The position numbers and the translations under genes were made by a program. A DNA stretch of 21,647 bases from Bacillota bacterium (GTDB taxonomy: Bacteria > Bacillota > Clostridia > Tissierellales > Peptoniphilaceae). The notes beneath the pieces were generated by a model, which ran no database searches, was not told where the DNA came from, and saw nothing but the letters and a program-made list of their open reading frames with translations. The DNA is taken from positions 1 to 21,647 of the forward strand of contig JAEZYW010000062.1 of NCBI GenBank assembly GCA_023418835.1, written 5' to 3'. Below are positions 1 to 8,699 of the stretch, one piece after another (the first letter of the stretch is position 1; the number at the start of each line of letters is the position of its first letter).

Positions 1-2298
1 GTTCCTGGGGATATTGTAATTTTAGAAACAGGATCTATAGTTCCCGCTGATATTAGAATTTTAACCAGCTCTAATTTACAAATTGACGAATCTTCTCTTA
101 CGGGAGAATCTGTTCCAGTAGAAAAAAACAGCGATATAGTATACGAGGGAGAGATGGAAATTGGAGATAGGGAAAACATTGGACACAGTTCTACAATTGT
201 TACTTACGGTAGAGGTACTGGGGTTGTAATTGGGACAGGTAGTAATACAGAGATTGGTAAAATTGCTACTTCTTTAATGTCTGTAGACGATGAGGAAACT
301 CCTTTACAAAGAAGATTAGCTGGACTTTCAAAAATATTAGGTTTATTAGTAATTGTTGTATGTTTAATAGTTTTTGGAGTTGGACTGTTATATGATATGG
401 AATTTTTTGACATTCTTATGACATCAGTTTCCCTAGCGGTAGCAGCAATTCCAGAAGGATTACCAGCTATTGTAACTATTGTATTATCCCTTGGAATGGG
501 TAGAATGGCTTCTAGAAATGCTATTGTTAAAAAGCTCTTAGCAGTGGAAACTTTAGGAACGACTACAGTAATTTGTTCTGATAAAACAGGAACTTTAACT
601 CAAAATGAGATGACTGTAACAAAAGCTTATATAGACGACAAGATTGTAGATGTAAGTGGTTCTGGATATGTTCCTGAAGGAGAATTTAGCATAGATGGAG
701 AAAAAATAGAACCTTCAACTGTAATTGGACTAGACAAACTAATGGGAATATCAACTCTAGTAAACGATGCGGATTTAAAATTCGTAGAAAACAGATATGA
801 GATGATAGGAGACCCAACAGAAGGAGCTTTACTTTCATTTTCTGAAAAAGCTGGAGTTATTCAAGAAGATTTAAACCAAAAATATCCTAGATTAGAGGAA
901 ATTCCTTTTGATTCCAGTAGAAAGATGATGACGACTTTCCACAAAGGTTTCATTGAAGAAAAGATTGCATCTTTAACTAAAGGTGCCCCTGATATTGTAA
1001 TAGAAAGATCATCTAAAATATTACTCAATGGCGAAGAGGTTGACTTTACTCCAGAGTTAAAGGAAAAAGTTTTAGAGATGAATAAGAAATTTGCAAGATC
1101 AGCTCTAAGAGTTCTTTCATATGCATATAAAACTTGGGACGATGTGCCAGAAGAGAAAACTCCTGAAAATGTAGAAACTAATATGACTTTTGTTGGACTT
1201 ACAGGAATGATTGACCCACCAAGACCAGAAGTTAAAGTTGCAATTGAAGAATGTAAGCATGCAGGAATTGTTCCTATTATGATTACTGGAGACCATTTAG
1301 ATACTGCCTATGCAATAGGAAAAGATTTGGGAATTGCAGAAACAGAAGATCAAGCTATTATGGGTAGAGAACTGAACATGATGAGTCCTGAAGAAATTCG
1401 AGAAGTTGTCAAAGAAAAGAGAATTTTTGCAAGAGTTTCTCCAGAAAATAAAGTTCAGATAGTGCAAGCTCTAAAAGACAATGGAGAAATTGCAGCCATG
1501 ACTGGTGACGGTGTAAATGACGCGCCAGCATTGAAACGAGCGGACATCGGAATTGCCATGGGAATAACTGGTACTGACGTTGCTAAAAATACAGCAGAAG
1601 TTATTTTAACTGATGATAACTTTGCCACAATAGTAAATGCAGTAGAAGAAGGAAGGATAATTTATTCCAATATTAAAAAGTTCGTTTCCTTCTTACTATC
1701 TTGTAACATTGGGGAAGTGTTGATTGTATTCTTGGCAATTATTTTCAAACTTCCAGTTCCTTTAACGCCAAAACAACTACTTTGGCTTAACTTAGTAACT
1801 GACTCTTTCCCTGCACTTGCTTTGGGAGTAGAAAAAGGGGAAGAAGATATAATGGACGAACCCCCAAGAAGTCCTAATGAAGCTATATTAGATAGAGAAA
1901 CAGTCTATATATTGGCAATTCAATCAATAGGTATTACAATAGCAACTTTAGGTGCTTATATTTGGGGAATGAGGCACTTTGGCTCTGAAAACATTAATGG
2001 AGCTAGGACTATGGCATTTACTACTTTGATTTTGGCAGAATTGTTGAGATCTTACTCTGCAAGAAGTGACAAACATACTTTATTCCACATTGGACCATTT
2101 ACAAATACAAAACTTGTTTTAGCAACATTACTTTCCTTTGGATTGATGTTGGGAGTATTATATGTTCCAGCTTTGGCAGATTTGTTTGACACCATACCTC
2201 TAGGATTAGACGGTTGGATGGTAGTAGTACCTTGTGCAATGATACCTTTAGTTTTAGGAGAATTGTATAAAGTAATTAGATACAGAAATAAACATTAA
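1..2298 (+). CDS. Calcium-transporting P-type ATPase (SERCA/PMR1-like), 5' end missing
   Basis: The reading frame is open from base 1 and gives 765 residues. About 120-130 N-terminal residues (M1-M2 and the start of the actuator domain) lie outside the window. Visible motifs, numbered on this fragment: actuator TGES at 34-37; M4 PEGLP at 151-155; phosphorylation motif DKTGTLT starting at D194; KGAPD in the nucleotide-binding domain; and the TGDGVNDAP hinge. M5 reads SCNIGE and M6 reads NLVTDSFPALALG. These carry the Asn, Glu, Thr and Asp that bind Ca2+ in SERCA, and M4 supplies the usual Glu. M8 contains AELLRSYS, whose Glu could match SERCA E908. The protein should export Ca2+ from the cytoplasm using ATP. 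The family call is firm; Ca2+ rather than another cation is inferred from the M4-M6 residues. A hairpin terminator follows immediately. Confidence 0.93.
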   Translation, partial: VPGDIVILETGSIVPADIRILTSSNLQIDESSLTGESVPVEKNSDIVYEGEMEIGDRENIGHSSTIVTYGRGTGVVIGTGSNTEIGKIATSLMSVDDEETPLQRRLAGLSKILGLLVIVVCLIVFGVGLLYDMEFFDILMTSVSLAVAAIPEGLPAIVTIVLSLGMGRMASRNAIVKKLLAVETLGTTTVICSDKTGTLTQNEMTVTKAYIDDKIVDVSGSGYVPEGEFSIDGEKIEPSTVIGLDKLMGISTLVNDADLKFVENRYEMIGDPTEGALLSFSEKAGVIQEDLNQKYPRLEEIPFDSSRKMMTTFHKGFIEEKIASLTKGAPDIVIERSSKILLNGEEVDFTPELKEKVLEMNKKFARSALRVLSYAYKTWDDVPEEKTPENVETNMTFVGLTGMIDPPRPEVKVAIEECKHAGIVPIMITGDHLDTAYAIGKDLGIAETEDQAIMGRELNMMSPEEIREVVKEKRIFARVSPENKVQIVQALKDNGEIAAMTGDGVNDAPALKRADIGIAMGITGTDVAKNTAEVILTDDNFATIVNAVEEGRIIYSNIKKFVSFLLSCNIGEVLIVFLAIIFKLPVPLTPKQLLWLNLVTDSFPALALGVEKGEEDIMDEPPRSPNEAILDRETVYILAIQSIGITIATLGAYIWGMRHFGSENINGARTMAFTTLILAELLRSYSARSDKHTLFHIGPFTNTKLVLATLLSFGLMLGVLYVPALADLFDTIPLGLDGWMVVVPCAMIPLVLGELYKVIRYRNKH

Positions 2299-2300
2299 AA

Positions 2301-2340
2301 AAATCCGCACTCATAAAAATATGGGTGCGGATTTTAAATA
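2301..2340. terminator. Bidirectional intrinsic terminator between convergent genes
   Basis: Arms AAATCCGCACTCAT (2301-2314) and ATGGGTGCGGATTT (2321-2334) pair over 14 bp with one wobble around a six-base loop. The flanking A run and T run make it usable from both strands. It serves the ATPase gene on the plus strand and the trk/citX-like operon on the minus strand, whose last stop codon touches the hairpin. Confidence 0.9.
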
Positions 2341-2828
2341 TATAAATTTATTATTCTATTAGTTTCATAAACCAACTCTTCGTAAGTATGGTTTCTTTCT
2401 TTTATACAAACTCTTGCTATATTATCACACAAAATACATTTTCGAGGCTCTAAATTTAAACTTCTCCTAGTTATTTGGTTAAAGTTTTCATCAAAGATAT
2501 CGATGTCAAAAAGTCTTCCCATAACAGAATCTTCTAGGGATATCATTTCTCTTTTTAAGTCCTTTGCATCCATATCAATTGCGGCTAAATAATACATTCC
2601 AGTGACTTTATCGAAATAATATTCTGAAATTATTTTCTCGCCAAGTGTTTCTTTAATTAAATCAATTCCAATTTTGTGAAATTTTACATAATCTTCCGTT
2701 CTTTTTATTTCTCCAGGAATATTTAGCATAAAAGAAATAATGGGTTTATTAAATTTTTCAATCAATTTCTTTTGACGATTGTAACGCATTTCTCTACTAT
2801 CTAAAAGTTCTAAAAAGAAATTAGTCAT
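2334..2828 (-). CDS. CitX-like protein (apo-citrate lyase phosphoribosyl-dephospho-CoA transferase family)
   Basis: The product is 164 residues from the ATG whose A is the last base of the trkH stop codon (TGATG). A GGAG about nine bases upstream supports this start over a TTG five codons earlier. It matches the CitX pattern throughout: LLDSREMRYNRQ at 8-19, SFMLNIPGEIK at 32-42, GRLFDIDIF at 104-112, and a C-terminal RKCILCDNIARVC with H147. In citrate lyase operons CitX attaches the phosphoribosyl-dephospho-CoA prosthetic group to the acyl carrier subunit CitD. No cit genes are visible here; instead the gene ends the trkA-trkH operon. The histidine before the usual LGRLFD is replaced (DSVMGRLFD). 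Family membership is recognised from motifs. The actual substrate is unknown, and a protein other than CitD is possible. Confidence 0.8.
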   Translation of the reverse strand: MTNFFLELLDSREMRYNRQKKLIEKFNKPIISFMLNIPGEIKRTEDYVKFHKIGIDLIKETLGEKIISEYYFDKVTGMYYLAAIDMDAKDLKREMISLEDSVMGRLFDIDIFDENFNQITRRSLNLEPRKCILCDNIARVCIKERNHTYEELVYETNRIINLYI

Positions 2829-4276
2829 CAGTCCATTCTCCAACTTCTGGGAGAAAAGAGGATTAAAATTGGGAAAATCTCTAGTCTTCCTGTAATCATA
2901 ATAAAGGACAAAATTAACTTACCCATGTCTGAAAAACTAGCATAATTACCAGTAGGACCAACGATTCCAAGACCAGGACCTACATTATTGTATGTGGCTG
3001 CAACTGCTGCAAAGGAAGATTCAAAGTCTGGACCTGCAGCTGTTGTAAAAATTACAAACAATCCGTAAAGTAAAAAATAAATTACTATATATTTTAAGAT
3101 TCCCCATTCCACATCTTTATTTAGGGGCTTACCATCATAAATTAAAGAAACTTTTCTACCAGGATTTACAATTCTTCTAACTTCGTTTACTGCAGATTTA
3201 ATGGCTATTAAAACCCTTGAAACTTTTAAACCCCCAGCTGTTGAACCAGCAGAACCTCCAATGAACATTAATAGAATTAAAACCCATTTAGAAAGTGTGG
3301 GCCACATATTAAAATCGGCCGTTACAAATCCCGTAGTTGTGATTATGGATGCAACTGAAAAGAAAGAATCCACTAAACCTCTATATACATTTTCATATAA
3401 AAATTTAGTATTTAGAAATATAACAATAGTGGCAATTATTACAACTCCAAAATACATTTTTAACTCTTCACTTTTTAGAGCATCTCTTCCTTTTTTTATT
3501 AAAAACAAATAATACAAATTAAAATTTATTCCAAACAGTAACATTCCTATCGATAAAACCAATTCTATTGCAGGGGAGTCGTAATAAGCTATACTTCCGT
3601 TAAACATTCCAAATCCTCCTGTACCTGCTGTTGCCAAAGCGTGATTTATTGACTCAAACAAGGGCATACCTACGATGACTAAAGCTATTATTAATATAAT
3701 AGTCATTATTACATAAATGGAATAAAGTATTCGAGCTGAATTTTTTAACTTTGGCAGCAATTTTCCAAACTGGGGTCCTGGAACCTCTGCTTTCATTGCG
3801 TGAACAGAACTGGCAGAAATTTCAGGAAGTAAAGCTAGGGCTAAAACTAAAACCCCCATTCCTCCCACAAAATGGGACATACTCCTCCACAATTTAATTG
3901 AATTATCAATTACATCTAAATCAGTAATAATACTTGCTCCAGTGGTGGTAAGACCGCTAGACATTTCAAAAAATGCGTCTACAATGTTAGGTATATTTCC
4001 CGAAAAATACAGGGGAAGACATCCAAAAAAGGACATCAAAACCCAAGTTAGTGCAGTGATTATAAATCCCTCTTTAATATAAAGTCTTTGATCCTTTGGT
4101 TTAACTAGTACTAAGGGAACAAATATTAAAAGTGAAATTCCTATAGACTTTGCAAAAGCCATAGTTACTGCAAAATCTTCTTTGAAATATAAAGACGTTG
4201 CCATTGGTATAGTCATCAAAGCAACAGAAATTAGCATTATTCTAGATATAGAGAAAATAACTATTTTTCTATTCAT
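2828..4276 (-). CDS. trkH: Trk-type potassium uptake channel subunit TrkH
   Basis: This 482-residue integral membrane protein imports K+ together with the cytosolic TrkA subunit. The four P-loop selectivity segments of the TrkH/KtrB family are present: LTTTGAS near 109-115, ATAGTGGFG at 215-223, ITTTGF near 312-317, and NNVGPGLG at 430-437. The intramembrane gate loop GGSAGSTAGG lies at 340-349. The C-terminus (RLEIFPILILFSPRSWR) is typical of the family. The start ATG overlaps the trkA stop (TAATG) and is preceded by TTGGAGAG, so translation is probably coupled. The length fits TrkH better than the shorter KtrB. It is the middle gene of trkA-trkH-citX-like. Confidence 0.95.
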   Translation of the reverse strand: MNRKIVIFSISRIMLISVALMTIPMATSLYFKEDFAVTMAFAKSIGISLLIFVPLVLVKPKDQRLYIKEGFIITALTWVLMSFFGCLPLYFSGNIPNIVDAFFEMSSGLTTTGASIITDLDVIDNSIKLWRSMSHFVGGMGVLVLALALLPEISASSVHAMKAEVPGPQFGKLLPKLKNSARILYSIYVIMTIILIIALVIVGMPLFESINHALATAGTGGFGMFNGSIAYYDSPAIELVLSIGMLLFGINFNLYYLFLIKKGRDALKSEELKMYFGVVIIATIVIFLNTKFLYENVYRGLVDSFFSVASIITTTGFVTADFNMWPTLSKWVLILLMFIGGSAGSTAGGLKVSRVLIAIKSAVNEVRRIVNPGRKVSLIYDGKPLNKDVEWGILKYIVIYFLLYGLFVIFTTAAGPDFESSFAAVAATYNNVGPGLGIVGPTGNYASFSDMGKLILSFIMITGRLEIFPILILFSPRSWRMD

Positions 4277-5634
4277 TATAAACTCTCCAACACACTGTCA
4301 AACTCATCCATATATTTTTCTTTCGTAACAACTAAAACTTGATCCCCTTTCATGATAAAATCATAACCCCCTGGATAAATAATTTTATCTCCTCTTTTTA
4401 TACAAGCAAAAAGAGTTCCTGGCTTTGTCTTTAAATCTTTAAGGGGAATTTCAATGGCCTTAGAGTCTTCAGAAATTAAAAACTGAATAGCTTCGATTTC
4501 CTCGTCAACTAATCTATGGAGATTGACAACCCTAGATCCCATGACGTTATAAACTGATCTAACATATCTAATTATATTATCGGCAATTATTCTCTTTGGC
4601 GTTATTACAGTGTCAAGTTCCAATTTATCTGCAATTGGTTTAAGTAAATTTCTAGAAATTTTTGTAATATTCTTTTTAACTCCAGTAGAAGCTGAAAATA
4701 AAGAAGCGATAATATTTTCTTCGTCTATTGGCGTACCTGCAATTACGGCATCGTAATTATCTATTCTTTGTTCTACTAAGAGCTCTTGGCTCGTTCCATC
4801 ACCGTGAATAATTATTGCGTTGGGGAAGGACTCACTTAAAAATTCAGATCTCTTTTCATCAATTTCTATAATTTTAAAACGGATACCTTTATTGCTAAGC
4901 TCTTTTGCTAAATAATATGCCATGTCTCCGCCGCCAATTATGAGTACATGCTTAATTTTTTTAGTAGTGTAATTGCATTTTAAAATAAATTCATTAATGG
5001 CTTTTACCGTGCCAGTAACGTGAATTCTATCTCCTTTTTTAATTACAAATTGTCCATCGGGAATAAATACCTCTCCCTCTCTTTCCACGACGCAAATAAG
5101 TATTTTTTCGTCAGTAAAATTAATATCCATAAGGGCTTTGTCTATTAGAGGATTTCCTTCAAATACTTCAAATCCTACAATATTTACTTTCCCTTGCATA
5201 AAAGTTTCAACTACAAAAGAACTGGGGAATTTTAAAATGTCTATTATTGCTTTCGCACTTTCCCTCTCTGGATTTATCATTACAGTAATTCCCAATTCTT
5301 TTTGGACAAAAGACATATCAGTGGAGTATTCAGGAGAGCGTACTCTAGCTATGGTATGTTTTGCTCCCAATTTTTTTGCGACAATTGATGCGATGATATT
5401 GATCTCGTCGTGTTCAGTTACGGCAATAAATATATCCGCTTCATCTACGCCCGCATCTAGTTGGGTTGCGTGGGCAGCTCCATTTCCAACAACTCCAGTA
5501 ATATCGGCAATATCTATTATTTTATCAAGTTTATCCTTGTCAATTTCAATGAGGACTATGTCATATCCTTCAGACGCCAAATCTCGGCACAAAACTTCGC
5601 CTACTTTTCCGGCTCCCACAACTACTATTTTCAT
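4276..5634 (-). CDS. trkA: Trk system potassium uptake regulatory protein TrkA
   Basis: This 452-residue cytosolic protein has two tandem RCK units: RCK_N 1-120, RCK_C about 138-220, RCK_N about 228-345, RCK_C about 370-452. The first Rossmann motif is GAGKVG at 7-12, followed by an acidic residue at the end of beta2 (LIEID), as expected for NAD(H) binding. The second motif is GGGDMA at 234-239, where the last glycine is replaced by alanine, so the second site may bind nucleotide differently. TrkA gates TrkH in response to nucleotides. The start is fixed by GGAGG spaced normally before the ATG. This is the first gene of the leftward operon, overlapping trkH by one base. Confidence 0.95.
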   Translation of the reverse strand: MKIVVVGAGKVGEVLCRDLASEGYDIVLIEIDKDKLDKIIDIADITGVVGNGAAHATQLDAGVDEADIFIAVTEHDEINIIASIVAKKLGAKHTIARVRSPEYSTDMSFVQKELGITVMINPERESAKAIIDILKFPSSFVVETFMQGKVNIVGFEVFEGNPLIDKALMDINFTDEKILICVVEREGEVFIPDGQFVIKKGDRIHVTGTVKAINEFILKCNYTTKKIKHVLIIGGGDMAYYLAKELSNKGIRFKIIEIDEKRSEFLSESFPNAIIIHGDGTSQELLVEQRIDNYDAVIAGTPIDEENIIASLFSASTGVKKNITKISRNLLKPIADKLELDTVITPKRIIADNIIRYVRSVYNVMGSRVVNLHRLVDEEIEAIQFLISEDSKAIEIPLKDLKTKPGTLFACIKRGDKIIYPGGYDFIMKGDQVLVVTKEKYMDEFDSVLESL

Positions 5635-5653
5635 AAAAATACCTCCAAATTGT

Positions 5654-5659
5654 ATTATA
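5654..5659 (-). promoter_or_regulatory. Probable -10 box for the trkA operon
   Basis: On the minus strand a perfect TATAAT lies just upstream of the trkA ribosome-binding site (ATTTGGAGG). No good -35 hexamer is found at the expected distance, so this is a weak or activated promoter at best. The predicted leader would be very short. Confidence 0.4.
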
Positions 5660-5812
5660 AAACAAAATGTATAGTTTTAATAGGAGAGATTTTTCTAGAT
5701 TTAAAGAAAAAATTTCAATAAAAGAATAAAATAATTCCATACTGAAGTATAGATAAAAACTAGATTAGAAGAGTTTAAGCAAATTTATTTTTTAAAAAGT
5801 AATAAAATCTCC

Positions 5813-5841
5813 TTGACTATTCTTTTTGTATAAGTATAATT
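5813..5841 (+). promoter_or_regulatory. Sigma-A promoter of the metNIQ T-box transcript
   Basis: TTGACT (5813-5818) and TATAAT (5836-5841) are separated by exactly 17 bases. Transcription should begin near 5848, just before stem I of the T-box. The region between the trkA promoter and this one (about 5685-5812) holds nothing else I can recognise. Confidence 0.85.
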
Positions 5842-5847
5842 AAGAAC

Positions 5848-6108
5848 ATATTGGACTTTGAAGAGGAGAGTACAAAGGGAAATCTTTGCAGAGACATTTC
5901 GTTTGGTGAAAGAAATGAGAGGGAACTTTGGAACATGGCCTTGGAGTCCTCCCGCTGAGATCGCTTGATTTAGGTTGGGACGTACGCCCACGTTATAGGG
6001 CTAGGGGTATGATTGTACCCTGGGGAGGTCTTTTTCAGTAATGGAAAGATAAATTAAGGTGGTAACACGAAGTATACTTTCGTCCTTATGGGCGGAAGTT
6101 TTTTTATT
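5848..6108 (+). ncRNA. T-box leader, tRNA-Met specific, upstream of metNIQ
   Basis: Stem I is closed by GGACT (5854-5858) and AGTCC (5945-5949). It contains the S-turn strand AGTA (5870-5873) and a GGTG-containing terminal loop. On the 3' side GAAC is followed by ATG at 5935-5937, the specifier codon, so the effector is uncharged tRNA-Met. The T-box motif AAGGTGGTAACACG (6056-6069) is a variant of the usual AGGGTGGNACCGCG but keeps TGGT for pairing with the tRNA ACCA end. The antiterminator pairs AAGG with CCTT and ACGAA with TTCGT. The competing terminator pairs 6076-6085 with 6090-6099 before a T7 run. Uncharged tRNA-Met should turn the operon on. Confidence 0.92.
6076..6105 (+). terminator. 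T-box regulated terminator before metN
   Basis: ACTTTCGTCC and GGGCGGAAGT form a 10-bp stem (two wobbles) around TTAT, followed by seven T. The 5' arm overlaps the T-box antiterminator strand, so the two structures exclude each other. Confidence 0.88.
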
Positions 6109-6121
6109 TTAGGGAGAAAAA

Positions 6122-7132
6122 ATGATAAAGGTAAGTAATTTAGAAAAAGAATACAAAGTTGAAGGGAAAACTTTCAAGGCAGTTGACGGAATTTCCTTTG
6201 AAGTAAAAAAGGGAGAAGTCTTTGGAATTATAGGGTTAAGTGGTGCAGGAAAATCCACTTTAGTTCGATTACTAAATAGATTAGAAGAACCCACATCAGG
6301 AACAATAGACATAAACGGTGTCACTTTGAATGATTTAGGAAAGAAAGAACTTTTAGAAGCTAGAAAAAATATAGGTATGATATTTCAAGATTTTAATTTA
6401 TTTAATCAAAGCACAGTTTATGAAAACATAGCCTATCCTTTGGAAATTATCGGTCTTAATAAAAAAGAAATTGAAAAAAATGTGGATGAACTCTTAGAAT
6501 TTGTAGACTTAAAGGACAAAAGAAATGCCTATCCATCAGAGATTTCAGGTGGCCAAAAACAAAGAGTTGCAATTGCCAGGGCTTTGGCAACAAGACCAAA
6601 ATTACTTTTAAGTGACGAGTCTACTTCGGCATTGGATCCTGCAAATACTGAACAGATTTTAAATCTTTTAAAAGACTCTGTGAAAAAATATGACATGACT
6701 ATAATTTTAATAACTCATCAAATGGAAGTTGCAAAAAACATTTGTGATCGTATAGCCGTCATGGAAAATGGGAAAATCATCGAATGCGACACAGTTGAGA
6801 ATATATTTAATTTTCCTAAAACTACAAGGACAAAATCTTTTATAAAATCTTTGCCCGATTCAGTGGAAGAAACTGTATACACCTCAGATGGATTTGAAGG
6901 AAGATTATTCAGGCTAAATTTCACAGGAGAGAGTGCAAAAAAACCAATTGTAAATAATTTAATGAAAGATTCCAAATGTAGTGTAAATATATTGTCTGGC
7001 AATATAAACACTCTTAGTACAGGAGAAATAGCTGGATATCTGACAGTGGAACTTTCTGGCGCAGAAGAAGATATTGAAGAGGTTTTAATGAAACTTAGCG
7101 AAGAAAATGTAATGGTGGAGGTATTGAAATGA
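6122..7132 (+). CDS. metN: Methionine ABC transporter ATP-binding protein MetN
   Basis: This 336-residue ATPase drives methionine import with MetI and MetQ. Walker A GLSGAGKST is at 38-46, the Q-loop IFQD at 87-90, the signature ISGGQKQR at 141-148, Walker B LLLSDE at 161-166, and the switch histidine in ITHQ at 197-200. Residues from about 255 to 336 form the NIL domain, the ACT-like methionine-sensing module that allows transinhibition in MetN. Walker B is followed by Ser (DEST) where MetN usually has Ala, probably a neutral change. AGGGAG precedes the start. The gene overlaps metI by ATGA. Specificity is supported by the tRNA-Met T-box upstream and the NlpA-type binding protein downstream. 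Confidence 0.95.
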   Translation: MIKVSNLEKEYKVEGKTFKAVDGISFEVKKGEVFGIIGLSGAGKSTLVRLLNRLEEPTSGTIDINGVTLNDLGKKELLEARKNIGMIFQDFNLFNQSTVYENIAYPLEIIGLNKKEIEKNVDELLEFVDLKDKRNAYPSEISGGQKQRVAIARALATRPKLLLSDESTSALDPANTEQILNLLKDSVKKYDMTIILITHQMEVAKNICDRIAVMENGKIIECDTVENIFNFPKTTRTKSFIKSLPDSVEETVYTSDGFEGRLFRLNFTGESAKKPIVNNLMKDSKCSVNILSGNINTLSTGEIAGYLTVELSGAEEDIEEVLMKLSEENVMVEVLK

Positions 7133-7779
7133 ATGAAATTTTAAAAGTCGTCCTTCCTGCCATTCCTGAAACCTTGTTTATGGTGGGAGTATCATCTCTA
7201 TTAGCCATAATTGGAGGAATACCTCTAGCAATAATTTTATATAAAACTCAAAAAGGTGGAATCTCAGAAGATGGAAGAATTTATAGTCTTTTAGATACCA
7301 TAATAAATATTTTAAGGTCCTTACCCTTTGTAGTTCTAATGCTACTAATATTACCGCTAACAAAAATAATAGTTGGAAAAAGAATTGGGACCACGGCCTC
7401 TGTCGTGCCTTTGACTGTATCTGCAATACCGTTTTTAGCCAGGCTTTTAGAAGGAGACTTCAATAGCGTAGAAAAGGGAATTGTGGAAGCAGCTCGGGCT
7501 ATGGGTTCTAAAAATAACACAATTGTAAGAAAGGTAGTTTTAAAAGAGGCACTTCCAAATATCATATCTTCAATAACTATGACAATTATCAGCTTGGTTG
7601 GACAATCGGCAATAGTGGGAATGATAGGTGGGGGAGGACTGGGAGATATCGCCATTAGATACGGATATCAAAGAAATCAAACGGATATACTTTGGGCAGC
7701 TTGTATAGCAATAATTGTACTTGTACAGCTTGTCCAATTTATAGGAATAAATATGTCGAAAAAAATCGACAAAAAATAG
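7129..7779 (+). CDS. metI: Methionine ABC transporter permease MetI
   Basis: This 216-residue permease has about five hydrophobic membrane segments, the usual size for MetI. The cytoplasmic coupling (EAA) motif begins EAARAMG at 120-126 and continues to KEALPNI at 139-145. It forms the homodimeric channel that MetN energises. Its ATG lies inside the end of metN (ATGA overlap) and is preceded by GGTGGAGG, so the two are probably translationally coupled. GC and codon use match the neighbours. Confidence 0.95.
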   Translation: MNEILKVVLPAIPETLFMVGVSSLLAIIGGIPLAIILYKTQKGGISEDGRIYSLLDTIINILRSLPFVVLMLLILPLTKIIVGKRIGTTASVVPLTVSAIPFLARLLEGDFNSVEKGIVEAARAMGSKNNTIVRKVVLKEALPNIISSITMTIISLVGQSAIVGMIGGGGLGDIAIRYGYQRNQTDILWAACIAIIVLVQLVQFIGINMSKKIDKK

Positions 7780-7788
7780 GGAGGAAAT

Positions 7789-8625
7789 ATGAAAAAGAAT
7801 TTAGTATTATTGGGATTGGCACTATTATTGGTATTGACAGCTTGTGGTGGAAACAAAAATCAAACTACAAATGCACCTGAAGCATCATCAGAAGAAAAAG
7901 GCGAATTGGCAAAAGTTGTAATCGGAGTATCTCCTACACCACATGGAGAAATTGTTGAAGGTTTGAGAGAAGAATTTAAAGATGCTGGATTAGATGTAGA
8001 AATAGCTACTTTTGATGATTACGTTCAACCAAATTTAGCCCTAGACGATGGCAGTTTAGATTTAAATTATTTCCAACATCAACCATACCTAGATAGCTTT
8101 ATCGAAGAACATGGGGTTGAATTAGTTTCAATAGGACAAGTTCACGTAGAACCTTTGGCTCTTTACTCAGATAAATATGAATCAATTGAAGAGTTGCCAG
8201 AAGGTGCACAATTAATTATTCCATCTGATCCAACAAATGGAGCTAGGGCATTGCTTCTTCTTGAAAGTGCTGGATTGATCGAATTAGAAGATCCTACAAA
8301 TCTAGCAGCTACAGAAGCAGATATCACATCAAATCCAAAAAACTTTGTATTTACAGCAATTGACCCTGCAAATATTGCAAGAACTTATACGGATGTGGAC
8401 GCTGGAGTAATAAATGCAAACTTTGCCATTGATGCTGGATTAAATCCTACTGAAGATGGAATTCTAGTAGAAGGAGACCAATCTCCATATGCAAATGTCG
8501 TAGTTGTAAAATCAGGAGAAGAAAACAACGAAAATTACAAAAAAGTTGTAGAAATTTTAAATTCTGATGCTGCTAGAACTTTTATAGAAAAGCAATATGA
8601 AGGTACAATAAAACCTGTATTTTAA
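7789..8625 (+). CDS. metQ: Methionine-binding lipoprotein MetQ (NlpA family)
   Basis: This 278-residue extracytoplasmic binding protein begins with a type II signal peptide, MKKN followed by a leucine-rich stretch, ending in lipobox LTAC. Cys19 should be lipidated and anchored to the outer face of the membrane. After a short Ser/Glu linker the mature part matches the NlpA/MetQ fold: VVIGVSPTPHGEI, DLNYFQHQPYLDSF, IPSDPTNGARALLLL and NFAIDAG segments are recognisable. It captures methionine for MetNI. GGGAGG precedes the ATG, nine bases after metI. This is the last gene of the operon, followed by tandem hairpins. Confidence 0.95.
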   Translation: MKKNLVLLGLALLLVLTACGGNKNQTTNAPEASSEEKGELAKVVIGVSPTPHGEIVEGLREEFKDAGLDVEIATFDDYVQPNLALDDGSLDLNYFQHQPYLDSFIEEHGVELVSIGQVHVEPLALYSDKYESIEELPEGAQLIIPSDPTNGARALLLLESAGLIELEDPTNLAATEADITSNPKNFVFTAIDPANIARTYTDVDAGVINANFAIDAGLNPTEDGILVEGDQSPYANVVVVKSGEENNENYKKVVEILNSDAARTFIEKQYEGTIKPVF

Positions 8626-8641
8626 TATTTAAAAGATGAAA

Positions 8642-8698
8642 GATAAATCCTTTTGAGACCATTTCTATGGAAAAAGGATTTATCGATACCTTTATTTT
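8642..8698 (+). terminator. Strong hairpin after metQ (first of two)
   Basis: GATAAATCCTTTT (8642-8654) and AAAAGGATTTATC (8672-8684) pair perfectly over 13 bp around a 17-base loop. A modest T-rich stretch follows (8690-8699). Confidence 0.65.
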
Positions 8699-8699
8699 T

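Noticed and set aside
5138..5674. Open frame of 178 codons on the plus strand opposite trkA
   Set aside because: It lies fully antisense to the RCK-encoding trkA, has no SD and a Ser/Thr-rich composition typical of a shadow frame.
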